Of a stretch of DNA of 64,000 nucleotides, positions 54,198-62,464 are shown piece by piece; positions within the stretch are counted from its first letter, which is position 1; every line of letters begins with the position of its first letter. The notes under the pieces are model-generated. The model made no database searches, had not been told where the DNA came from, and was given only the letters and a program-made list of their open reading frames with translations. The translations under genes and the position numbers were made by a program. Origin of the DNA: Anaerolineaceae bacterium (GTDB lineage: Bacteria > Chloroflexota > Anaerolineae > Anaerolineales > Anaerolineaceae); assembly GCA_029975475.1 (NCBI GenBank), contig JARKPB010000008.1, positions 868,001 through 932,000 on the forward strand, given 5' to 3'.

Positions 54198-54988
54198 TCG
54201 ATTCCCCGGAAAAACTTGCGGACGAGGTATTATCCTCTCCAAAATACCGGCGGATGAAGCTCCCTAGAGAAACCGTGATGAACATCATCCATCAGTTACA
54301 GGAAGATGGGTGGAAAGGCAGTGACCTGGACCGCCAGGTGCGGCTTAAACTTCACCACCTGACCGCGCCATATCTCGGAGATCTTCAAGAGGAAGTGGAT
54401 TATTCCGGTTTTGGGAAAAACGAGCCGCTGGCAGCCTATCAACCGCTTTGCAGCGCTCTCCTGGCGCAGCACACCTCTACCCGGGAAAGGCTGCAGTTGC
54501 TGGAAACATTTTATGCCCGCCTGTTTGAAATCACCGGCAAGCCGGGTAAGATCCTCGATCTCGCCTGCGGCCTCAATCCCTTCAGCCTGCCCTGGATGCC
54601 AGGCGCTGAAACGATTGAATATCACGCTTATGATATTATTGAGCCGCGCCTGACGCAAATCGAACGGTTTTTCACGCACACCGGCCTGAAAGGAACCGTT
54701 CACCTTCAGGATATCTTGCTGCAAGCGCCGGGAGAATCTGCGGACGCCGTCTTTTTATTCAAAGAAATCCACCGCATGGAAGACCGCAAAAAAGGGTCCG
54801 TGCGCGGATTACTCGAAGCGCTGCAGGCGCCCTGGCTGCTGGTTTCATTGCCTACGCGAAATTTAACCGGTTCAAGAAATCTGCTCGACCTCCACCGTCG
54901 GCTCATCGCGTCCATTCTTTCCGGGCTTTCCTGGCCAGTGACCGAAGTCCTCTTCTCGAATGAAGTTGTCTTTGTTATCCGTAAATGA
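54182..54988 (+). CDS. Rmt-family methyltransferase paralogue, copy 2 (diverged)
   Basis: A 268-aa tandem paralogue of the preceding gene. The shared framework is clear: LSSPKYRRMKLPRETVMNII, KLHHLTAPYL, HTSTRERLQLLETFY, ILDLACGLNPFSLPWMPGAE, YHAYDI and the terminal NEVVFVI. The catalytic/target-side motifs differ: FKEIHRMED instead of K-LP-LE, and SLPTRNLTGSRNLLDLH where the family has SFPTRSLGGRxxGMxxxY. So it probably binds SAM but may have a different target, or serve as a partner. It overlaps copy 1 by 16 bases and the RsmF-like gene by 4. Confidence 0.82.
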   Translation: MAKKLIDSPEKLADEVLSSPKYRRMKLPRETVMNIIHQLQEDGWKGSDLDRQVRLKLHHLTAPYLGDLQEEVDYSGFGKNEPLAAYQPLCSALLAQHTSTRERLQLLETFYARLFEITGKPGKILDLACGLNPFSLPWMPGAETIEYHAYDIIEPRLTQIERFFTHTGLKGTVHLQDILLQAPGESADAVFLFKEIHRMEDRKKGSVRGLLEALQAPWLLVSLPTRNLTGSRNLLDLHRRLIASILSGLSWPVTEVLFSNEVVFVIRK

Positions 54989-56466
54989 GCAAACGCAAGC
55001 GCTTACCCGTTCCCACCTCCCCGGCTGAACTGCAAGAGCAGATGCTCGCCAGCCTGCTGCCGTATCTACCCGCAGATAAAGTCGAGCTCTTGACCGCGGA
55101 ACTCAACCGCGACCTTCCCCCGGCGGTGCGCATCAACACTCTGAAGAACGACCTCGCTGCCTATACGATTGCCTTGGAAAATCGTTATTCCTGGAAACTG
55201 GTTCCAACCGCGTTCTCCGCTCAGGGTTTCTGGGTGCATAACGCCGCGAACCCGGTCAGCATGACTCTCGAACACCGCATGGGCGAATATTACATCCAGG
55301 ACGCGGCTTCGATGGTACCGCCAGAGCTGTTTGATTTTTCCGGGACAGAAGAACCCCTTCTTCTTGACATGGCAGCCTCTCCGGGCGGTAAAACCACCCA
55401 TCTGGCTGAGCGGATTGGCGACCGCGGATTTATTCTCGCAAACGATTCGAGCCGGGAACGGTTAAACGCCTTAAAGATTGTGCTTCAAAACTGCGGGGTA
55501 ATCAGCGCCGGCGTCACGAACTTTCACGGAGAATATTTTGGCGCATGGTTTCCAGAAACCTTCGACGCGGTCTTGCTGGACGCCCCCTGCAGTATGCAAA
55601 ATTTACGCGCCAGTGAAAATCACCCGCTGCGCCCAATATCACCGCGCGAACAAAACGCGCTCGCCAACCGGCAGATCCGCCTGCTCGAATCAGGACTCAG
55701 GGCGCTCAAAACCGGCGGACAGCTGGTCTATTCCACCTGCACCCTCTCCCCCAGTGAAGATGAGCTGGTGATTGACGCAATATTAAGTGCTTATCCAGAC
55801 GCGGTTAAAGTTGTGGATTGTTCTCAGCGGTTCAACGCGCCGGGCCTCGACCAGATCGGCGGCCGGCAAATCAATCCGCAGCTGCGCCATTCTTTGCGGC
55901 TCTGGCCGCACCGCTACCACACCGCCGGCTTTTTTTCCGCCCTGCTTGTAAAGACCCGCCCCATCCTGTCAGACACCAGAATCCCGCCCTCCAGGGATAT
56001 TCAAAAAGCTGGCTTTGTCACGCTCGGTGCTGAGGAATGCAGCCGCGTCTGGCAGGCGCTAAAGAAGCAGTATGACCTTGATCGGGATCAAATCCTTTCT
56101 GACCGCCGCCTGAACTTGATCGGTTTTGGCAGCCGGGTCATCCTGGTTCCACAAAGGTATTTTGAAGTCTTCATGCAGCTGCCGGTTACCTATCTGGGGC
56201 TGGAAATTGGGCAGTGGGCAGACGGCAGATTGCATATCAAACACGAGTTCGCCTCGCGTTTTCACCGCCAGTTAAGAAAATCTGGATTGCAGCTGAACGA
56301 TGAGGACAGTCAACGCTGGTTGTCCGGCCAGGATATTGAGAGCGGCCTCAGTTTGCCCGCCTGGTCGCTGCCGGTGTTCGACCCGCTCGGACGCTACCTG
56401 GGTATCGCCCGCTCGCAGGATGGAAAGGCGCGCAACATCTTGCCCGCACGAATCAAGATGCGCTAA
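54985..56466 (+). CDS. RsmF/NOP2-family 16S rRNA m5C methyltransferase
   Basis: A 493-aa RNA cytosine-C5 methyltransferase. An N-terminal PUA-less domain (about 1-100), then motif I LDMAASPGGKTTHLAERI, DAPCSMQNLRA with the first Cys, YSTCTLSPSEDE with the catalytic Cys, and a C-terminal part (about 310-490) like the RsmF PUA-type extension. RsmF in E. coli makes m5C1407; in Thermus it also acts at 1400 and 1404. The exact site here is unknown. The start overlaps the second Rmt gene (ATGA). The stop overlaps the convergent rsmE by 14 bases. Confidence 0.9.
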   Translation: MSKRKRLPVPTSPAELQEQMLASLLPYLPADKVELLTAELNRDLPPAVRINTLKNDLAAYTIALENRYSWKLVPTAFSAQGFWVHNAANPVSMTLEHRMGEYYIQDAASMVPPELFDFSGTEEPLLLDMAASPGGKTTHLAERIGDRGFILANDSSRERLNALKIVLQNCGVISAGVTNFHGEYFGAWFPETFDAVLLDAPCSMQNLRASENHPLRPISPREQNALANRQIRLLESGLRALKTGGQLVYSTCTLSPSEDELVIDAILSAYPDAVKVVDCSQRFNAPGLDQIGGRQINPQLRHSLRLWPHRYHTAGFFSALLVKTRPILSDTRIPPSRDIQKAGFVTLGAEECSRVWQALKKQYDLDRDQILSDRRLNLIGFGSRVILVPQRYFEVFMQLPVTYLGLEIGQWADGRLHIKHEFASRFHRQLRKSGLQLNDEDSQRWLSGQDIESGLSLPAWSLPVFDPLGRYLGIARSQDGKARNILPARIKMR

Positions 56467-57199
56467 TCCCCAGCTCACCTGCCGCAGTCAGGAGCAAAGT
56501 GCTCCCGGCGATGGCCGCGGTTTCCATTCTCAGGATGCGCGGGCCCAGACGAAGCGCGGCCGCTCCCGATTCGATCGCAAAGGATGCCTCTTCAGGGCTA
56601 AAACCGCCTTCCGGTCCAACGACCAGCGCGATGTTCTTATCCTGGATTCGCCTTCCCGCCATGGGGGATAAAGCAGTTTTCCCGCTGCGCTCGAGCGCGA
56701 TGTAGACCGGGCCTAGTTGAACCAGGCTTTGCATACATTCCTTAAACGGAAGCGGGGATTGCAAAACGGGCAGCCTGCCGCGCTCGCACTGCTCCGCGGC
56801 TTCACGGATAATTCGCTCCCAGCGCTCCTGTTTGCCTCGCTCCTGAGATCTGCCCTGAATCAACGAATGGGAAGAGAAAAACGGGTAAAACGCGCTGACG
56901 CCCAATTCCGTTCCCTTTTGGAGGATCCACTCAAATTTTTCACGCGCTGTCAGAGAGACCGCCAGAGACAACCGCACCTGAGGTTCAGCCTGATTCTGGC
57001 TGGTTTCAACAATTTCCCCGCGGATTTCTTTTCCACTAATTTCCAGGCGGGTCAGGAACTGCCGGCCGCTTCCATCCAGGGTACAGACGAGCGCACCGTC
57101 CAGCAGCCGCAGGACATGCAGAATTTGATGGCTGATTTCCCTGGGAAACTGGACCATATTCCCGGAAAACGACTCGGGGGGAAGAAAAAAATGGTGCAT
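56453..57199 (-). CDS. rsmE: 16S rRNA (uracil1498-N3)-methyltransferase
   Basis: A SPOUT-class enzyme (248 aa) methylating U1498 at the decoding site. It has the N-terminal PUA-like part beginning HHFFLPPE, SLTAREKFEWILQKGTELGV, QCERGRLPVL, LVVGPEGGFSPEE (motif for SAM knot) and LRLGPRILRMETAAIA. The start at 57199 was chosen from the conserved MHHFF and a GAAAGAG site. It converges on the RsmF-like gene. Length and motifs are standard. Confidence 0.94.
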   Translation of the reverse strand: MHHFFLPPESFSGNMVQFPREISHQILHVLRLLDGALVCTLDGSGRQFLTRLEISGKEIRGEIVETSQNQAEPQVRLSLAVSLTAREKFEWILQKGTELGVSAFYPFFSSHSLIQGRSQERGKQERWERIIREAAEQCERGRLPVLQSPLPFKECMQSLVQLGPVYIALERSGKTALSPMAGRRIQDKNIALVVGPEGGFSPEEASFAIESGAAALRLGPRILRMETAAIAGSTLLLTAAGELGISAS

Positions 57200-57270
57200 G
57201 CAGATCTCTTTCGGTGTGATAGAATCCAAAACCACTCTCATAATTATACTTTTGCTACTGGCAGGTCGAT

Positions 57271-57996
57271 TTGTCTCTCTCCCAAACTCACCAGAAAAGC
57301 TACCGCTACTTCGATCTGGTTGTCGCCGTCTTCGTTACCGTTTTAATCACCAGCAATATCGCCTCATCGGCGAAAATTATCGATTGGGGCGTCAGCCTCT
57401 TCGGGCTGCGTCTTTCCTTTGACGCAGGGACGTTATTATTCCCGATTTCTTACATCTTCGGAGATGTTTTAACCGAAGTCTACGGCTATCAAAAAGCCAG
57501 GCGCGTGATCTGGACCGGTTTTGCCGCGCTGGCGCTTTCCGCGCTGGTGTTCTGGGCAGTGCGCTGGCTGCCCGGAGAAGCCACCTGGCAGGAATATGCC
57601 GGCCAGGCAGCTTACGATGCGATTCTGGGCGGGATGTCGACCGGGGGGATTGTTCTGGCCAGTCTGCTGGCCTACTGGGCGGGAAGTTTCTCGAACGCGT
57701 ATATTATGTCTCGATTGAAGGTTATCACTGGCGGAAAATTTCTTTGGGTGCGCACCATCGGCAGCACCCTGATTGGTGAAGGGGTTGACACCATGACCTT
57801 TATCGCCGCCGCCAGTCTGGCCGGAGTATTTCCCTGGGAATTGTTCTTCAATCTAACCGTGACCAATTATATTTTTAAGGTGGGAATCGAAGTGATCATG
57901 ACACCGGTCACCTACCAGGTTGTGCGTTGGTTAAAAAGCGCTGAAGGTGAAGATGTCTTTGACCGGGGGATCAACTTTTCACCGTTTAGCCGATAA
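57271..57996 (+). CDS. yhhQ: Queuosine precursor transporter (YhhQ/DUF165 family)
   Basis: A 241-aa membrane protein with six predicted helices of the YhhQ (QPTR) family, which imports preQ0/preQ1. Family marks are the early [43 protein letters not shown], the inner region with [20 protein letters not shown], and [20 protein letters not shown]. With tgt and queA in the same window this points to queuosine made from salvaged precursor. TTG is the only available start in frame. It overlaps rsmI by 18 bases at the 3' end. Confidence 0.9.
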   Translation: MSLSQTHQKSYRYFDLVVAVFVTVLITSNIASSAKIIDWGVSLFGLRLSFDAGTLLFPISYIFGDVLTEVYGYQKARRVIWTGFAALALSALVFWAVRWLPGEATWQEYAGQAAYDAILGGMSTGGIVLASLLAYWAGSFSNAYIMSRLKVITGGKFLWVRTIGSTLIGEGVDTMTFIAAASLAGVFPWELFFNLTVTNYIFKVGIEVIMTPVTYQVVRWLKSAEGEDVFDRGINFSPFSR

Positions 57997-58695
57997 ATCA
58001 TTGGCAGCTTTAGACGGCCGGCTGTTTCTGCCTTCCGGAGCAGATATCACCACCACAAACTCTCCGCGCAGCTCTTCCGCATCAATTGTCTGAATGATTT
58101 CAGACAATGAACCGCGCCAGATTTTTTCGTAAAATTTGGTCAGGTCGTTGGCGACAGCCGCATACCTATCCCCAAACACGTCCAGACAATCCTTGAGGAA
58201 CGCCTTGAGACGGTAGGGGCTCTCATAATAAATCAAGGTATAAATGGAATCCGCATCCGCAGCCAAAAAATTTTTGCGCTGGGCAGGTTTGTGCGGGGGA
58301 AAACCCCGGAAGGTAAAGGAATGCAGCGCTAAACCAGAAAGCACCAGCGCCGGAACAAACGCCGTCGCCCCAGGCAAAGCCGTAACCTGAATACCCGCCT
58401 GTATGGCAGCCCGTACGAGCAAAAACCCCGGGTCAGAAATCCCCGGTGTTCCAGCATCGGTTACCAAAGCGATTTCTTTGCCTTCCGACAACAATCTGAG
58501 AATTCCGGGTAAATTTTTTGTTTCGTTGTATTCGTGAAAAGAGATTTGCGGTTTCTTAATCTCAAAATGCTTCAGTAAAAAGCCGGTTTTGCGCGTATCT
58601 TCACTGACAACATAATCGACCCGCTTGAGAGTTTCCAGAGCGCGCAAAGTGATATCGCCCAGATTTCCGATGGGGGTTGAAACAAGATACAGCAT
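57979..58695 (-). CDS. rsmI: 16S rRNA (cytidine1402-2'-O)-methyltransferase
   Basis: A 238-aa tetrapyrrole-methylase-fold enzyme that adds the 2'-O-methyl of m4Cm1402. It shows [74 protein letters not shown] and [26 protein letters not shown] precedes the ATG at 58695. It is the second decoding-site methylase on this strand near the Rmt cluster. Confidence 0.95.
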   Translation of the reverse strand: MLYLVSTPIGNLGDITLRALETLKRVDYVVSEDTRKTGFLLKHFEIKKPQISFHEYNETKNLPGILRLLSEGKEIALVTDAGTPGISDPGFLLVRAAIQAGIQVTALPGATAFVPALVLSGLALHSFTFRGFPPHKPAQRKNFLAADADSIYTLIYYESPYRLKAFLKDCLDVFGDRYAAVANDLTKFYEKIWRGSLSEIIQTIDAEELRGEFVVVISAPEGRNSRPSKAANDLSAKR

Positions 58696-58773
58696 ACCCT
58701 TCCTCCCCCTTGAGTATATCACGCTGAGAGGAAGACCCTGTACGCGTGCACTTCCACTTCCCTGGCGGGCGGG

Positions 58774-58780
58774 TTATAAT
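58774..58780 (+). promoter_or_regulatory. -10 box of lipA
   Basis: TATAAT at 58775-58780, 17 bases before the lipA ATG (58797), with TCGGAG as ribosome-binding site. No clear -35. Confidence 0.45.
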
Positions 58781-58796
58781 TCAATCGGAGATCAAT

Positions 58797-59741
58797 ATGG
58801 CGACAATTCCTACCCGAGATCGCGTAAATCCTGAAACCATTAACACCACCCCCCAGCGCCGTCCTGAATGGATCAAAGTACGCGCGCCTTCGGGTGAAAC
58901 CTTCGAAAAACTTCACCAGCTGATGCGCTCAAAGGCGCTGCACACCGTCTGCGAAGAGGCGGGGTGTCCAAATATGGGGGAATGCTGGGGCAGCGGCACA
59001 GCCACTTTCCTCATGCTGGGTGATGTATGCACCCGCACCTGCGGATTCTGCGACATCAAACACGGCCGCCCGGAAATGCTGGACTGGCTGGAACCAGAGC
59101 GGGTCGCGCAGGCGGTGAAATCCATGAACCTTCGCCACGCGGTGATCACTTCCGTGAACCGCGACGACCGTCGGGACGGAGGTGCGCCTATCTTCGCGAT
59201 GGTCATCCGCCGCATCCGCGAAATCCAACCGGGCTGCTCGATTGAAGTTTTGATCCCTGATTTCAAAGGCAAGCCAGAAGCGCTTCAAATCGTCATGCAG
59301 GCCCGACCCGAGATCTTAAACCACAATGTTGAAACTGTCCCGCGTTTATTCAAGCAGGTTCAGCCCCAGGATTCATACGAATGGGCGCGGGCGACCCTCA
59401 CGAATGCAAAATTGATGGACCCGGAAGTTTTAACCAAATCCGGGATTATGGTCGGTCTGGGCGAAACGATGGACGAAATTAAGGAAACCATGCGCGACCT
59501 GCGCTCCTGGGGTGTGGATATTCTGACCATCGGTCAGTATTTGCAGCCCAGTCGAAAACACCTGCCGATTGCCAGATACTACACAATGGATGAATTCGCC
59601 GAACTGCGCCGGTTTGGCGCGGAAATTGGCTTCCGCTGGGTTGAAGCCGGTCCGCTGGTGCGGTCCTCCTACCATGCCGCTGAACAGGTCCGCGCCTTGA
59701 GCGTGGTACACCGCAAACTGTACGGCGACCAGGCTACCTGA
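58797..59741 (+). CDS. lipA: Lipoyl synthase
   Basis: A radical SAM enzyme that inserts two sulfurs into octanoyl groups of 2-oxoacid dehydrogenase or glycine-cleavage H proteins. The 314-aa protein has the auxiliary cluster ligands in [13 protein letters not shown] (CxxxxCxxxxxC), the radical SAM motif [13 protein letters not shown] (CxxxCxxC), and the C-terminal SSYHAAEQV with the Ser ligand. A bidirectional terminator follows. No lipB/lplA is in the window. Confidence 0.96.
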   Translation: MATIPTRDRVNPETINTTPQRRPEWIKVRAPSGETFEKLHQLMRSKALHTVCEEAGCPNMGECWGSGTATFLMLGDVCTRTCGFCDIKHGRPEMLDWLEPERVAQAVKSMNLRHAVITSVNRDDRRDGGAPIFAMVIRRIREIQPGCSIEVLIPDFKGKPEALQIVMQARPEILNHNVETVPRLFKQVQPQDSYEWARATLTNAKLMDPEVLTKSGIMVGLGETMDEIKETMRDLRSWGVDILTIGQYLQPSRKHLPIARYYTMDEFAELRRFGAEIGFRWVEAGPLVRSSYHAAEQVRALSVVHRKLYGDQAT

Positions 59742-59742
59742 C

Positions 59743-59768
59743 AAAAATGCCCCTATCGGGGCATTTTT
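59743..59768. terminator. Bidirectional terminator between lipA and a nucleoside phosphorylase
   Basis: AAAAATGCCCC (59743-59753) and GGGGCATTTTT (59758-59768), 4-nt loop; A-run and T-run make it work both ways. Confidence 0.92.
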
Positions 59769-59770
59769 AT

Positions 59771-60532
59771 TTACATCTTTTTCGCTGCGCTGGCAGCCAG
59801 CCAGAAGAGTTCGGTACGGATATCTGTGCGGGTATGCCAGCGGCGGCCGTCCCAGCCCTCAGGCACAACCAGATCACCGCCGTAAACGACCTGGCCAAGG
59901 CGGACTTTGCGAAATTCAGCCACAGCAAAAAAGGCGGCCGCTTCCATTTCTACCACCAGACAACCCTGCGCGATGCGCCGGGCGCGGCGGGCTTCGGTTT
60001 CGCGGTAGATGGCGTCGGTTGTCCAGGCTGTTCCGGCCAAATACGGCAATCCTTCGTCTTCAAAAGCCGCTCTCAGCGCGGAAACAGCCTCAGGATGAGG
60101 CAGCGCCTGAGAATCAGGAGGTAAATAATGATAAGAAGTGCCCTCATCCCTGATCGCTGCCGTTAGAATTACCGGCCGACCGACATGGAGTGAAGCGTCC
60201 AACGCGCCGCAGCCCCCGCAGGCAATCAAGGATTTCGCGCCGCTGGCGATAAGCTCCTCCAAAAACCCCGCAGCCAGAGAAGCCCCCACCCCTGGGTGGG
60301 CGACAAACAGCCTTTCTCCCTGATAATCCAGCGTGTAAACTGGGTTTTTTCCAATTTCAGACCTTAACGCGCCAATTTCCGTCAGCAGGCCCTGACCAAG
60401 CAATTCATCCAGGACATCCCTGAAAAAACAGAGCACACCCTTTGAAGGTAAATCGTGAACGCATTTTGCGGGATTTAAGATCGCCTGCGGAGAGGGGTCA
60501 AACTCTAAAATTGGGGGTGGATTGGTTTTCAT
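59771..60532 (-). CDS. Nucleoside phosphorylase (PNP/UDP family)
   Basis: A 253-aa member of the PNP_UDP_1 family that splits nucleosides with phosphate. Features are FVAHPGVGASLAAGFLEELI, IACGGCGALD, GTSYHYLPP and GCLVVEMEAAAFFAVAEF (the EMExA motif) with GGDLVVPEGWD. It resembles uridine phosphorylases most, and the substrate is not fixed. The ATG at 60532 is better spaced from AGGTG than the ATG two codons earlier. Upstream, two inverted repeats (60548-60575; 60578-60617) occupy the gap to the methyltransferase gene. Confidence 0.83.
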   Translation of the reverse strand: MKTNPPPILEFDPSPQAILNPAKCVHDLPSKGVLCFFRDVLDELLGQGLLTEIGALRSEIGKNPVYTLDYQGERLFVAHPGVGASLAAGFLEELIASGAKSLIACGGCGALDASLHVGRPVILTAAIRDEGTSYHYLPPDSQALPHPEAVSALRAAFEDEGLPYLAGTAWTTDAIYRETEARRARRIAQGCLVVEMEAAAFFAVAEFRKVRLGQVVYGGDLVVPEGWDGRRWHTRTDIRTELFWLAASAAKKM

Positions 60533-60615
60533 TTTCACCTGATATGTGCTAACCGGTTATACGGAACGGGTTAGCCCAACAGCCGTAAAAAAGCGGAAAC
60601 ACTCGTAGTGGGCTG

Positions 60616-61476
60616 TTAATCGCTTTCATTCGTTCCTGGTTTCCAGCCGTACCACTCAAGACCCTCAATGCCCGAAAACCGCTTTTCCATCGTGATCAGG
60701 GCTTCGGGATTTTGGTCCACCAGGATAAAACCGCGGCCTAATTCCAGGCAGACCGCGCCAGTAGTTCCGCTGCCGGCAAAAAAATCCAGCACCAACCCGC
60801 CCGGGTTTGAGCTGGCCGCCACGATTCGGCGGATAATCCCCAGCGGTTTTTGGGTGGGATAGCCGGTCTTTTCCTTACTGTTGGTCGGGACAATCGTATG
60901 CCACCAGGTATCGGTGGGCAGCTTGCCGCGGGCGGCCTTTTCCGGTCCCACCAGGCCCGGCGACATGTAAGGAATGCGTTCGATCGACTCAAGGTGAAAG
61001 ATGTAGTTCTTTGGATCTTTCGCGTACCAGAGGATATTATCATGTTTCGGCGGCCATTTTTTTCGCGTCCTGCCGCCAAAATCATAAGCCCAGATAATTT
61101 CATTCAAAAAAGAATCCCTGCCGAAAATTAAATCCAGCAGGATTTTGCAATAATGAACCTCGCGATAATCAATATGAAAATAGAGCGAACCGTTCGGTTG
61201 TAATACCCGGTAGGCTTCCCGCAGGCGGGGTTCAAGAAATTGGAGGTAATCGTCAAACAGGTCCGCGTAGCCAAGAGCCCCCAGTCGAACAGTTTGGTAA
61301 CGCCGGCCCTGAAAACCTGTGCGGTCGCCGTCAGCATCGAGGCGTGTTTTTAACTGAATCCGTTTTTGTATTTTTCCGGTATTGAAGGGCGGATCAATAT
61401 AGATCAACTCCACACATTCATCCGGAAGACTGCGGAGAACATCCAAATTATCCGCGCGGTATATTTGACGCAGCAT
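60616..61476 (-). CDS. Orphan site-specific DNA methyltransferase (beta-class N4/N6)
   Basis: A 286-aa DNA methylase. The order is catalytic motif IV IYIDPPFNTGK (near residue 26), then a target-recognition stretch, then GYPTQKPLGIIRRIV and motif I LVLDFFAGSGTTGAVCLELGR near the C-terminus, which defines the beta class (adenine-N6 or cytosine-N4). No endonuclease gene is adjacent, so it is solitary. It could regulate gene expression or replication, or be a remnant of a restriction system. Recognition sequence unknown. Confidence 0.88.
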   Translation of the reverse strand: MLRQIYRADNLDVLRSLPDECVELIYIDPPFNTGKIQKRIQLKTRLDADGDRTGFQGRRYQTVRLGALGYADLFDDYLQFLEPRLREAYRVLQPNGSLYFHIDYREVHYCKILLDLIFGRDSFLNEIIWAYDFGGRTRKKWPPKHDNILWYAKDPKNYIFHLESIERIPYMSPGLVGPEKAARGKLPTDTWWHTIVPTNSKEKTGYPTQKPLGIIRRIVAASSNPGGLVLDFFAGSGTTGAVCLELGRGFILVDQNPEALITMEKRFSGIEGLEWYGWKPGTNESD

Positions 61477-61500
61477 CTCAGTATTTTAACACAGTCCGGA

Positions 61501-62367
61501 TTAAGCCCGCGGATCCCCCGGAACATGTTCGCAGTTCAACCGCGCCTCCTGCCCGGAGAAGACCAGCGAGTCGAATGGTTTTGGCAGCAAAATGATCTGC
61601 GCATCGGGATACAAATAGGAGAGCTGCTGGCAAAATTCCTGCATTTTCAACCTTTCCAGCCAGCGGCCGCCGGCATTTAGCGGACGGAATAAAGGCCGCA
61701 AAGGCTGATCCAACCGTCTGAAGAAATCATCCCAGTGAATTGGAACCACCCATCTTGGGCGAGAAGCCTTTAACAAAGGCAGGTAGTCCGCGGGTTCATT
61801 CAGCGGATAAATAAAAATCCCATCGGCGGGTTGATCCGCGTGTCCAACGGTGAAGACGAGCTGCCCCATGGTTAACTGGTAAGCCAGGCAGGCATCCAGG
61901 CGGTAATCCGTAAGGCGCAGCGGCGAACGCAACCGGCCGGGCAGAGGACGGTTGAGCAGAAAATCCATAGGGGTAGGCCCATGAACACCGGTAAATACCT
62001 CAACCAGAACCTCACCGATTGAAAACTGTTCTCCCGCGGATACCGGGCGCACCTTTCCCGGATCCGCTCCGCCAACTTTTGCCAGCACGCACGCATTTGG
62101 CGGGCCGTATACCCGGCAGCCGGTTTGTTGTTGAATGCTGGCCGCATCCATGGTGTGGTCATAATGGGCGTGGGTGATCAAAAGGCCGTCTGCGCCGCGG
62201 ATATGAGAACGAATGAGCTCTCGATCTGGGTTTACCCGGAAAAAGAGGTTTTTCCAGACTGGCGGGCGGGTAAAAAACGGATCGATCAGTACCCTGATCC
62301 CCCGCCAGGAAAACTCCAGCCCGGCAGCCCCAAGCCAGCGAATTTGTACCCCATCCTGATATTCCAT
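61501..62367 (-). CDS. UlaG-like MBL-fold metal-dependent hydrolase
   Basis: A 288-aa beta-lactamase-fold protein of the UlaG/L-ascorbate-6-phosphate lactonase-like branch. Visible ligands are ITHAHYDHTMD (HxHxDH), FTGVHGPTPMD and VFTVGHADQPADG, with late VPIHWDDFFRRLD. The short ending PFDSLVFSGQEA is typical of cytosolic members. The substrate is unknown. It is on the same strand as the DNA methylase and is probably cotranscribed. Confidence 0.85.
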   Translation of the reverse strand: MEYQDGVQIRWLGAAGLEFSWRGIRVLIDPFFTRPPVWKNLFFRVNPDRELIRSHIRGADGLLITHAHYDHTMDAASIQQQTGCRVYGPPNACVLAKVGGADPGKVRPVSAGEQFSIGEVLVEVFTGVHGPTPMDFLLNRPLPGRLRSPLRLTDYRLDACLAYQLTMGQLVFTVGHADQPADGIFIYPLNEPADYLPLLKASRPRWVVPIHWDDFFRRLDQPLRPLFRPLNAGGRWLERLKMQEFCQQLSYLYPDAQIILLPKPFDSLVFSGQEARLNCEHVPGDPRA

Positions 62368-62405
62368 TGGTTTATTTTAATCCAGGACAGAGCGAAGCAA
62401 AAGCA

Positions 62406-62433
62406 TTGACAGCCGATTGAAAATTCTTATAAT
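62406..62433 (+). promoter_or_regulatory. Consensus promoter of the nicotinamidase-like gene
   Basis: TTGACA (62406-62411), 16-base spacer, TATAAT (62428-62433), both hexamers perfect. The start site would be near 62440. Confidence 0.85.
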
Positions 62434-62451
62434 AGTGTATAAATAACACTA
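62433..62451. promoter_or_regulatory. Inverted repeat over the start site of the nicotinamidase-like gene
   Basis: TAGTGT (62433-62438), 7 bases, ACACTA (62446-62451), placed between -10 and the ribosome-binding site GGAGAA: the position of a repressor operator. Confidence 0.5.
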
Positions 62452-62464
62452 ATTGGAGAAGATA

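Noticed and set aside
53355-54988. Recently acquired aminoglycoside-resistance island
   Set aside because: There are no transposase, integrase, attachment repeats or base-composition break visible. The genes overlap resident RNA-modification genes.
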